A DNA stretch of 22,379 bases from the NCBI GenBank assembly GCA_023229505.1, contig JALNZD010000059.1:1-22379 (forward strand). The letters run 5' to 3'. Both the position numbers and the translations under genes were made by a program. Source of the DNA: Bacteroidales bacterium (lineage in GTDB: Bacteria; Bacteroidota; Bacteroidia; Bacteroidales; JAGOPY01). This document shows positions 15,432-22,238 of this stretch, in pieces (position 1 is the stretch's first letter; every line of letters begins with the position of its first letter). Below the pieces are notes generated by a model that was given only the letters and a program-made list of their open reading frames with translations, made no database searches and was not told the origin of the DNA.

Positions 15432-16247
15432 ATGAAGTCAAAAATTATGCTTTTATGGATATTCTCCTTTATATTCACTGTCGGAATTGCTTATTATCAA
15501 AGAAAAACAGGCCCTACATATCCTGTTACCGGTAAAACGGAAATTGCCGGGCAGACGGTCAAATATGAACTGCTCAGGTCACACGGCGGGGATGATGATG
15601 CAGAGGTTGTCATCGGGAACGTGGATAAAAGTCTTGATGGAATGATCAAATACAAACGGCTCGGAACTGAGGATGAATGGGTTTCGATTGCAATGCAAAG
15701 AGATGGCAATAACCTCGTTGGTTATTTACCTCATCAGCCCCCGGCAGGCAAGCTTATGTATCATGTGGCGCTGACCAATGGGAGTGAGAGTGTCCTATTG
15801 AATGAAGAACCAACAGTAATAAGGTTCAAAAGTGACGTTCCGGTCTGGGTGCTGATTCCCCATATTATCTTCATGTTCATTGCCATGATGATGTCTACCC
15901 GCACGGGGCTGGAAGCGCTGGCAAGAGGCAAGTATTCATATCTTTATGCCTGGATTACGCTCGTGACTTTGTTTATTGGCGGGCTGATCCTGGGACCAAT
16001 CGTGCAAAAATACGCTTTCGGTGATTATTGGACCGGGGTGCCTTACGGATACGACCTCACTGACAATAAAACCCTGATTGCTTTTATCTTCTGGGCCATT
16101 GCCGTATGGCGATTGTTCAGGAAACCCGAAAACCGCATCTGGCCGGTCGTTGCCATGGTAATTCTCCTGTTGGTCTACCTGATCCCGCACAGCATGTTCG
16201 GCTCACAACTGGATTATAGCAGCGGGACGGTGGTTACCGGGAAGTGA
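15432..16247 (+). CDS. Membrane protein of unknown function with an N-terminal extracytoplasmic domain
   Basis: A 271-residue protein I cannot name. The first hydrophobic segment (residues 5-21) is a signal anchor. Residues 25-135 are a soluble, probably beta-rich region (GQTVKYELLRSHGGDDDAEVVIGNV; MYHVALTNGSE) that looks like a small sandwich facing the periplasm. Four hydrophobic stretches follow at about 136-155, 168-190, 213-229 and 236-256. There are no catalytic or metal motifs. It begins 19 bases after the GH3 fusion and is followed by the rhomboid gene, so co-transcription is likely. The stop TGA is the first three bases of an octamer array. Conserved proteins of this layout occur in Bacteroidota, but I know of no function. 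Confidence 0.75.
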   Translation: MKSKIMLLWIFSFIFTVGIAYYQRKTGPTYPVTGKTEIAGQTVKYELLRSHGGDDDAEVVIGNVDKSLDGMIKYKRLGTEDEWVSIAMQRDGNNLVGYLPHQPPAGKLMYHVALTNGSESVLLNEEPTVIRFKSDVPVWVLIPHIIFMFIAMMMSTRTGLEALARGKYSYLYAWITLVTLFIGGLILGPIVQKYAFGDYWTGVPYGYDLTDNKTLIAFIFWAIAVWRLFRKPENRIWPVVAMVILLLVYLIPHSMFGSQLDYSSGTVVTGK

Positions 16248-16304
16248 AACAGTGAAACGGTGAAACAGTGAAACGGTGTGACTTGAACTTGGAACTTTGA
16301 ATCT
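16245..16304. repeat. Array F: four octamers then heptamers
   Basis: It begins exactly at the TGA stop of the membrane protein gene with alternating octamers TGAAACAG and TGAAACGG (two of each), then changes to 7-base units (TGTGACT, TGAACTT, GGAACTT, TGAATCT) and ends inside the rhomboid gene, whose TTG start (16297) it supplies. The change of period from 8 to 7 occurs near 16277. Confidence 0.8.
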
Positions 16305-16908
16305 CGCGGTAATCATCATAACGGTACTGATCTCAATCTATGCATTCTACAATGCTGAGATTTTTGACCGGCTGAAGTTCAATGCTTATGCAATCAGGCA
16401 TCATGGACAGGGATGGCGTTTTTTCAGCTATGGGCTGATCCATGCCGACTGGATACACCTGTTTATCAATATGTTTGTCCTTTATTCTTTCGGTAAAGCC
16501 GTCATTGATGCCTATCACTATTATTTCGATATCAAAGGATACCTTTTCTACCTGTTACTATACGCAGGCGGGATAGGATTTTCGGTGCTGTTTGACTACG
16601 GGAAGCATAAGGAGGATCCGCACTATAACGCGGTCGGCGCTTCAGGGGCTGTGTCAGCCGTGCTTTTCGCCAGCATCCTGCTGTATCCGACCGGGTCAGT
16701 CTATCTTTTCCCCATTCCTTTCCCTCTGCCATCGGTCGTTTTCGGCGTCATTTACCTGGTTTATTCTGCCGTGATGGCACGCCGGGCAACCGACAACATC
16801 GGGCACAATGCCCATTTTTGGGGAGCAGTCTTCGGTATTGCTTTCACTATAGCACTGAAACCAATTCTGGCCATCAGTTTCTGGAAGCAGATAATGGGTT
16901 TATTTTAA
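16297..16908 (+). CDS. Rhomboid family intramembrane serine protease
   Basis: A polytopic protease of 203 residues that should cleave transmembrane substrates within the inner membrane. The HxxxN loop motif HLFIN has H54 and N58. The catalytic serine is S116 in GASGAVSA, and the catalytic histidine is H173 in NAHFWGAVFG (HxxGxxxG). Six hydrophobic segments fit the core rhomboid fold without extra domains. The start is TTG at 16297, the expected position for the family (MNLAVIIITVLIS), and this codon comes from the last units of the array at 16245-16304. The 3' end overlaps the convergent DUF2027/Smr gene by nine bases. The substrate is unknown. Confidence 0.9.
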   Translation: MNLAVIIITVLISIYAFYNAEIFDRLKFNAYAIRHHGQGWRFFSYGLIHADWIHLFINMFVLYSFGKAVIDAYHYYFDIKGYLFYLLLYAGGIGFSVLFDYGKHKEDPHYNAVGASGAVSAVLFASILLYPTGSVYLFPIPFPLPSVVFGVIYLVYSAVMARRATDNIGHNAHFWGAVFGIAFTIALKPILAISFWKQIMGLF

Positions 16909-18012
16909 CGGCTTGATCGTTACATCGATCGCACCCACACCGAATTTGGCGAGAGAAGCCAGGTGGCTCTCCGCATGTTCGTATTCCTGCACTTTCCGCA
17001 TGATGGCGCTTTTTAGAGAGCCGTTACCCACACCATGAATGAAAGTCACTTTCTTAAAACTTCTCTCTGCCGCGCTGTCTATGCACTTGGTGAAATAGTC
17101 CATCTGGATTTTTAATATTTCATGGGGGGTCAGGTCTTTGAAATCTTCCATGAGTTCACCGACATGAAGATCAACAACCGCTTCCCGCGGGCCGGTCTGA
17201 TGCTTTTCGATCAGGGAGGCAGGTTTGATCTCCATCGCCTTCTGCCGGATCAAAGCTTCTTCATCCATCTTTGATTCTTCCATGCTGACGACTGTATTCA
17301 AAGCTGCCGTCTGGGCCAGGGAAACCAGCAACAGCCTTTCTTCCATGAACTGGGAAGCCTTATAATTATTTTCGTCATAGAATCGGCGCGGGGAAAGATC
17401 GAATTCCGAACTGACAGGCATGAAGATCTTCTCAGGTTCTTCATGGAAGAAGATCACCTGCACGATGCCTTTGGTCCATTTCAGCAATTCATCCCGGTCG
17501 ATGGTATCGATAAGGATTTTATTCCCGGCAAAAAGCACATCGTAATCCTTTCCGAAGAGCCGTTTCTCGCCTTCCAGGAAAAAAGCATACAACGCATTCA
17601 TGGCTGTATAATTGACCAGGTAGATCTCTACCATTCCCGTGACCATCCACTTCTGATCATGCGGGACAAAAGCCAGGTAAACTCCCGGTGTGTTTTTAGC
17701 ACGGAAGGAATAATTGCCCAGCGCTGATTGGCGATCATCGGAGTTCGCAGTTCCCGGTTCCCAGTTCCCAGGCTGCTGTGCATTATTTGAATTGGGAACT
17801 GCCGGCTGCGAACTGCGAACTGCGAACTCCTCATCAAACATACTCTCCGCTTTCCCTTTCGGATCGACTTTTATCAATTCACTGGTCATGGTGGGAATTT
17901 CAAAACCATCCTCGATCATAACATGGACCATGGTTGGAGTTATGATCCTGCTGACAATGCCGCCGCCTTTGGTATTAAGGAATTTGACCTTATCGCCTAT
18001 ATTGAATTTCAT
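16900..18012 (-). CDS. DUF2027 protein with C-terminal Smr domain
   Basis: A 370-residue cytoplasmic protein of a Bacteroidota family. Residues 1-50 form a small SH3/Tudor-like barrel (MKFNIGDKVKFLNTKGGGIVSRI). Residues about 100-260 are the DUF2027 core (YSFRAKNTPGVYLAFVPHDQKWMVTGMVEIYLVNYT). From residue 279 an Smr domain follows, with VVDLHVGEL and HGVGNGSLK, as in the nuclease domain of MutS2; the family is sometimes labelled DNA mismatch repair/Smr, but its role is unknown. The start is ATG 18012; the frame continues to 18099, but that part is translated octamer repeat (TSLLRYFVTSLHRYIATS). The linker at residues 62-91 is encoded by an inverted heptamer array. A near -7 box TATCTTTA lies at 18026-18033 on the minus strand. 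Confidence 0.88.
   Translation of the reverse strand: MKFNIGDKVKFLNTKGGGIVSRIITPTMVHVMIEDGFEIPTMTSELIKVDPKGKAESMFDEEFAVRSSQPAVPNSNNAQQPGNWEPGTANSDDRQSALGNYSFRAKNTPGVYLAFVPHDQKWMVTGMVEIYLVNYTAMNALYAFFLEGEKRLFGKDYDVLFAGNKILIDTIDRDELLKWTKGIVQVIFFHEEPEKIFMPVSSEFDLSPRRFYDENNYKASQFMEERLLLVSLAQTAALNTVVSMEESKMDEEALIRQKAMEIKPASLIEKHQTGPREAVVDLHVGELMEDFKDLTPHEILKIQMDYFTKCIDSAAERSFKKVTFIHGVGNGSLKSAIMRKVQEYEHAESHLASLAKFGVGAIDVTIKPLK
17741..17829. repeat. Array H: inverted heptamer array inside the DUF2027/Smr gene
   Basis: Four left units (GAGTTCG, CAGTTCC, CGGTTCC, CAGTTCC) and, after a spacer, five right units (GGAACTG, CCGGCTG, CGAACTG twice, CGAACTC). CAGTTCC is the complement of GGAACTG and GAGTTCG of CGAACTC, so the array is palindromic overall. 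It codes in frame for residues 62-91, a Ser/Pro/Asn/Gln-rich linker between the N-terminal barrel and the DUF2027 core. Confidence 0.75.
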
Positions 18013-18043
18013 GATGTCATTTTTTGTAAAGATAGGCAGAAAA

Positions 18044-18142
18044 GATGTAGCGATGTAGCGATGTAGCGAAGTAACGAAGTAACGAAGTAACGAAGTCAAT
18101 ATCGAATATCACTAGGTCGTTACTTAGTTACTTCGCTACATC
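18044..18142. repeat. Array G: octamer array with inverted right arm between divergent genes
   Basis: Three GATGTAGC units (18044-18067), three GAAGTAAC units (18068-18091) and a degenerate seventh lead to a short spacer. Then 18119-18142 carries three complementary octamers (GTTACTTA, GTTACTTC, GCTACATC). The arms 18060-18085 and 18117-18142 pair over 26 bases with one mismatch, around a 31-base loop. It lies between the starts of the DUF2027/Smr and MbnP-like genes. Confidence 0.82.
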
Positions 18143-18152
18143 ATTTTGGCAT

Positions 18153-18160
18153 TATTTTTG
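18153..18160 (+). promoter_or_regulatory. Probable -7 promoter box of the MbnP-like gene
   Basis: TATTTTTG matches TAnnTTTG and ends 22 bases before the ATG at 18183. No -33 TTG lies at the right distance, because that stretch is filled by the right arm of the inverted octamer array. Confidence 0.42.
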
Positions 18161-18182
18161 ACGCAGAATCGAAAACCAAACG

Positions 18183-18986
18183 ATGAAGAATCTAGTTCCG
18201 ATTATCATAATAGCGATTTTCTTTACCATGCTGAATTCCTGCAAGGAGAAAGACAACGATCCGGGAAATATCAGGCTAACTTTTGAGGAAAAAGTAGATG
18301 GGGAATTGCTGCAGACCGATACTTTAAAATATGTGAATGAAGCCGGCAATCCTTACATGATCAATGAAGTCCAGTACTTTATCTCAAAGTTTACCCTTTA
18401 TTTCAATGACGGGGAATTTTATACTGTCAAGGACAATATGGGGATGCATTATATCGACAGTGATATTCCTGGTACTAAATCATGGGATATTCCTGAAGAT
18501 ATCCCTTCAGGCCGCGTCGATTCAATTGTTTTCGTCTTTGGTTTGGATGAAGCCGATAACCAGTCGAATATTTTCCCCAATCCCCCCGAGTCAAACATGT
18601 TCTGGCCCGAGGAGCTAGGCGGCGGTTATCACTATATGAAGCTTAACGGAAAATACCAGGACACCACTGGTCTGCTGGCACCATTTAATTTTCACCTGGG
18701 TATCGGGCAAACCTATGATACCACGGGGCAGGTCACGGGATTTGTGCAAAACTACTTTAAAGTCAGTTTTCCCCTCATCATGATGTCTTCACTTTTGGTA
18801 GACGTAAAACCGGGTCAAACCACTGAGTTGATCCTGACCATGAATATCGATAGCTGGTTCGCAACTCCTCACACCTGGGACTTCAATTACTGGGGGGGAA
18901 TGATGATGCAGAACCAGGCTGCCCTACAAGCGGCCTGCGAAAATGGCCGGGATGCATTCTCAATCGGGGCTATGTATGAATTGTAA
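18183..18986 (+). CDS. MbnP-like lipoprotein (probable copper-binding partner of a di-haem enzyme)
   Basis: A 267-residue lipoprotein (signal with lipobox LNSC, C20) of the MbnP family. Known MbnP proteins bind copper at a site that includes a tryptophan oxidised to kynurenine by the partner MbnH. Family features seen here are the early beta strands (IRLTFEEKVDGELL; NEVQYFISKFTLYF), MFW at 139-141 followed by GGGYHYMKLNGKY (147-159), FHLG at 170-173, and the aromatic cluster WFATPHTWDFNYWG at 225-238. Candidate metal or modification residues are W101, W141, H150, H171, W225, H230, W232 and W237; which are used cannot be told from sequence. It overlaps the MbnH-like gene by 11 bases. The copper role is inferred from the family and pairing. 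Confidence 0.82.
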   Translation: MKNLVPIIIIAIFFTMLNSCKEKDNDPGNIRLTFEEKVDGELLQTDTLKYVNEAGNPYMINEVQYFISKFTLYFNDGEFYTVKDNMGMHYIDSDIPGTKSWDIPEDIPSGRVDSIVFVFGLDEADNQSNIFPNPPESNMFWPEELGGGYHYMKLNGKYQDTTGLLAPFNFHLGIGQTYDTTGQVTGFVQNYFKVSFPLIMMSSLLVDVKPGQTTELILTMNIDSWFATPHTWDFNYWGGMMMQNQAALQAACENGRDAFSIGAMYEL

Positions 18987-20127
18987 TCCCTTATATACAA
19001 TTACCTTCATCATGATCCTGTTGTCAGTTGTAAGCTGCAATGACCAGGATAACATCATCCTTACCCCTGTTAACAAAACAACTCCATATGTGATTGACAT
19101 CCCATTCGGGTTTCCAACCAAACTCAATATTCCTTCAGATAATCCAATGACCGTTGAAGGAATTAAGTTAGGACGATATTTGTTTTATGACGGGAGAATA
19201 TCCGGACATAGCGAACCGGAAAAACAGATGAGCTGCTCCACCTGCCACCTGCAGGAAAACGCTTTTGAATGCGGCATTGATAATCCGCAATTCGCAGGGG
19301 GCAAAACTCATGGAGTGACCGGTATCCCTACACCGCATTATATGATTCCCCTCTTCAACCAGGTCTGGAACTATTCCGGCTACCTTTGGAACGGTTCTGT
19401 AAGCGCGGATAATCCTGATCCGATGCGCCGGAACATCGAGTCGATGACTTACCTCGCCATTATTGCGCCGCACGAAATGAACAGTGATACACTCAGCACA
19501 GTCAATACCATCCGGAATATTGAAGGGTACCCGGAATTATTTAAAAAAGCTTTTGGAACAAGTGAAGTTACGATCGACCGGATGGGAAAAGCTATTGCCC
19601 AGTTTGTGCGCACTTTTATTTCGGCAAATTCAAGGTTCGACCAGTATTTAAGGGGAGAAACGCAATTAACACCCTCCGAATTAAATGGCTATGTATTATT
19701 TGTTACGGAAGAAGGGGCCGATTGCTTTCATTGCCACGGCGGCGGCGGTAACCCGTTGTTTACGACAAACCTGTTTTACAATAACGCTAAAGATTCCGTC
19801 TTCGACGATCCGCGTGACCGGTTTTCCGTAACCGGCGATCCCATGAATAAAGGGGCATATAAGGCTCCATCGCTCCGAAACATCGAACTGACAGCACCTT
19901 ATATGCACGACGGAAGATTCAAGACACTCGATGAAGTGATTGATTTCTATTCCGGCGGGCTGGTCTACTCACCCTATGTGGATCCCTTGATGCACTACAT
20001 CATTTCCGGCGGCACCCGGCTGACCCCATCGGAAAAAGCCGATCTGAAGGCTTTTCTGCTTTCCCTTACTGATCATGAATTTGTGACGAATCCAGCGCTT
20101 TCGGGGCCGGAAGTAATGCCTCAATAA
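18976..20127 (+). CDS. Di-haem cytochrome c peroxidase/MauG-family lipoprotein (MbnH-like)
   Basis: A 383-residue periplasm-facing lipoprotein with lipobox VVSC (C21). Two c-type haem motifs are present: CSTCH at 87-91 and CFHCH at 250-254, spaced as in bacterial di-haem peroxidases and MauG. Also typical are KLGRYLFYDGRISG, NQVWNYSGYLWNGSV, and PSLRNIELTAPYMHDGRFKTLDEVIDFY at the C-terminal haem domain. The family either reduces peroxide or, as in MauG and MbnH, uses a bis-Fe(IV) state to oxidise residues of a partner protein. The overlap with the MbnP-like gene favours the MbnH role. The frame opens at 18943, but ATG 18976 gives the clean signal peptide and an 11-base overlap. It ends overlapping the convergent peptidase gene by seven bases. 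Cytochrome c maturation genes must lie elsewhere. Confidence 0.88.
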   Translation: MNCNPLYTITFIMILLSVVSCNDQDNIILTPVNKTTPYVIDIPFGFPTKLNIPSDNPMTVEGIKLGRYLFYDGRISGHSEPEKQMSCSTCHLQENAFECGIDNPQFAGGKTHGVTGIPTPHYMIPLFNQVWNYSGYLWNGSVSADNPDPMRRNIESMTYLAIIAPHEMNSDTLSTVNTIRNIEGYPELFKKAFGTSEVTIDRMGKAIAQFVRTFISANSRFDQYLRGETQLTPSELNGYVLFVTEEGADCFHCHGGGGNPLFTTNLFYNNAKDSVFDDPRDRFSVTGDPMNKGAYKAPSLRNIELTAPYMHDGRFKTLDEVIDFYSGGLVYSPYVDPLMHYIISGGTRLTPSEKADLKAFLLSLTDHEFVTNPALSGPEVMPQ

Positions 20128-22238
20128 ATCGGCGTCACTCCAAGATTCTTCATCGTAAACGCCCAAAGGTCAGTGTATTCCTTGATGATCATCGAAGTTG
20201 GCATTCCTCCGCCATGGCCGGCTTTGGTCTCGATGCGGATCATTACAGGGTTCTTGCCGTGGTAATTTTCCTGCAATGTGGCGATGTATTTGAAAGAATG
20301 CGCGGGAACCACGCGGTCGTCATGGTCGGCGGTGGTTACCAGAACTGCAGGATATTCCACATCGTTCCGTATGGAATGCAATGGTGAATATTTGTAGAGG
20401 TAATCGAACATTTCCTTGTTGTCTTCGCTTGTGCCGTAATCGATTGCCCAATATTTGCCGATGGTGAACTTATGGTAACGGAGCATGTCCATCACGCCGA
20501 CTACCGGCAGTGCAACGCCAAACAGGTCAGGGCGCTGGTTGATCACCGCACCGACAAGAAGTCCGCCGTTGGAGCCGCCCATGATAGCCAGCTTTTTTGG
20601 TGATGTGTATTTATTAGCGACCAGGTATTCTGCAGCAGCGATGAAATCATCGAAAACATTCTGCTTGTTCATCTTGGTCCCAGCCTGGTGCCAGTCTTCT
20701 CCGTATTCGCCGCCACCTCTCAGGTTGGCAATGGCTACTACGAATCCGTTCTCGAGAAGAATTAGCCTGCTCATGCTGAACGTAGGTGTAATACTGATAT
20801 TAAAGCCGCCATAACCATACAGCAAAGCCGGGTTCTGGCCATCCAGTTTGATGCCTTTCTTGTGCACAATGAACATCGGGACTTTTGTGCCATCTTTGGA
20901 CGCGTAAAAAACCTGTTTGACTTCATAAAGACCCGAATCAAAATCGATGGCCGATCGGTTGTATTCTTCTGAAACATTGCTTTTTATGTCATACTTATAA
21001 ATCGTAGCAGGAGTCGTAAAAGAAGTGACAGTATAGAAAGTGATCGTGTCGGCTAATTTGCCACTAAACCCGCCTATGGATCCAAGTATTGGCATATCCA
21101 GGTCGTACAGGTAATTGCCTGCAAGATCATGGATCTGGATAACATCGTGAGCATCTTTCATATAGCTGGCGATGATCTTGTTGCCGACCATCGAAATGCT
21201 TGTGAGTACTTCTGCCTTTTCCGGGATTATAACCTTCCAGTTTTCTTTGGCCGGATTTTTCAGGTCGATGGCAATAAGCCGGTATTTAGGCGCACCCTCA
21301 TCGGTCATCACATATAAAGTACCGTTGATATGCTGAACGGGAATAAAGTTGTAATCAAAATTACCCACCAATTGAATGAACTCCTTACCAGTTTCAGTGG
21401 CTTTGCGGAAAGCCAGGCGATTACCATTGGTCGACTCATTGGTCGCTAACAGCAATATTTCCTTGTCTTCAGTCACAAAAGCAGAAAAGCCCCAGTTCGG
21501 GTTGGCCGGATCTTCATAGATCAGGGCATCGTTCTCCTGCTTATCCCCTATTTTATGATAATATACTTTGTTATTCGTGTTCATTCCTGACAGCTCATCG
21601 CCTTTGGCCGGCTCCGGGTAGCGGCTGTAAAAAAAACCATCACCATACCATGAAATACCGGAAAACTTGATCCACAACAGGTGGTCTTCCAGTTTCTGCA
21701 GATCGCCCGCATTCATCACAAAAAACTCATTCCAGTCGGAACCGCCGCGGGAAACCCCATATCCAATATATTTCCCATCCTCCGAAGGATTAAAATTGGT
21801 CAGCGATACGGTACCATCTTCCGAAAAAGTATTCGGATCTAATACCATTCTCTCTTCCCCGTCCAGGGTTTCTTTGGAAAACTGGACAAATTGGTTTTGC
21901 AAGCCGTTATTTCTCGAATAATAATACCTTCCACCCTCTTTATAAGGTGCGGAAACTTTGGGATAATCCCATATTTTGGTCAACCGGTCCTGTATTTTCT
22001 GACGGTAAGGGATTTGTTCCAGGAAACCAAAAGTAACTATGTTCTGGGCTTTCACCCATTCTGCTGTTTGAGCCGTAGTGTCATCCTCTAACCAGCGGTA
22101 AGGATCAGCCACTTTGGTTCCGAAATAATCATCAACCTGGTCATCCTTCGCAGTGACCGGATAAGTGAATTTTTGCTGTTGACAGGAAATCATAAAGATC
22201 GTCGTTAAGCTAAATGCTGTAATCAAAATTTTGTTCAT
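20121..22238 (-). CDS. Prolyl oligopeptidase (S9A) lipoprotein
   Basis: A serine peptidase of 705 residues that cleaves short peptides after proline. The signal peptide ends in a lipobox ISC (C19), so it is probably anchored to a periplasmic or outer membrane face rather than cytosolic. The N-terminal part (about 25-70) has the family opening YFGTKVADPYRWLED. A seven-bladed propeller follows to about residue 420. The alpha/beta-hydrolase domain has S556 in GGSNGGLL, the aspartate in DHDDRVVP and the histidine in KAGHGGGMPTS, a complete triad. GYGGFNISITPTFS and NLRGGGEYGEDWHQAG are further S9A signatures. Length is normal. Upstream (22239-22379) is AT-rich, with no promoter that matches the consensus well. 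Confidence 0.95.
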   Translation of the reverse strand: MNKILITAFSLTTIFMISCQQQKFTYPVTAKDDQVDDYFGTKVADPYRWLEDDTTAQTAEWVKAQNIVTFGFLEQIPYRQKIQDRLTKIWDYPKVSAPYKEGGRYYYSRNNGLQNQFVQFSKETLDGEERMVLDPNTFSEDGTVSLTNFNPSEDGKYIGYGVSRGGSDWNEFFVMNAGDLQKLEDHLLWIKFSGISWYGDGFFYSRYPEPAKGDELSGMNTNNKVYYHKIGDKQENDALIYEDPANPNWGFSAFVTEDKEILLLATNESTNGNRLAFRKATETGKEFIQLVGNFDYNFIPVQHINGTLYVMTDEGAPKYRLIAIDLKNPAKENWKVIIPEKAEVLTSISMVGNKIIASYMKDAHDVIQIHDLAGNYLYDLDMPILGSIGGFSGKLADTITFYTVTSFTTPATIYKYDIKSNVSEEYNRSAIDFDSGLYEVKQVFYASKDGTKVPMFIVHKKGIKLDGQNPALLYGYGGFNISITPTFSMSRLILLENGFVVAIANLRGGGEYGEDWHQAGTKMNKQNVFDDFIAAAEYLVANKYTSPKKLAIMGGSNGGLLVGAVINQRPDLFGVALPVVGVMDMLRYHKFTIGKYWAIDYGTSEDNKEMFDYLYKYSPLHSIRNDVEYPAVLVTTADHDDRVVPAHSFKYIATLQENYHGKNPVMIRIETKAGHGGGMPTSMIIKEYTDLWAFTMKNLGVTPIY

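Noticed and set aside
18013..18099. 29-codon N-terminal extension of the DUF2027/Smr protein
   Set aside because: It is a translation of the octamer array (TSLLRYFVTSLHRYIATS) and the family barrel begins at MKFNIGDKVKF (18012).
18044..18142. Intrinsic terminator or CRISPR array
   Set aside because: The stem is not GC-rich, has no proper T-run and lies between two start codons; the units are 8 bases without unique spacers, so it is not a CRISPR.
18183..20127. Methanobactin biosynthetic cluster
   Set aside because: Only MbnP- and MbnH-like genes are present; no precursor peptide, MbnB/MbnC or transporter is seen on either side.
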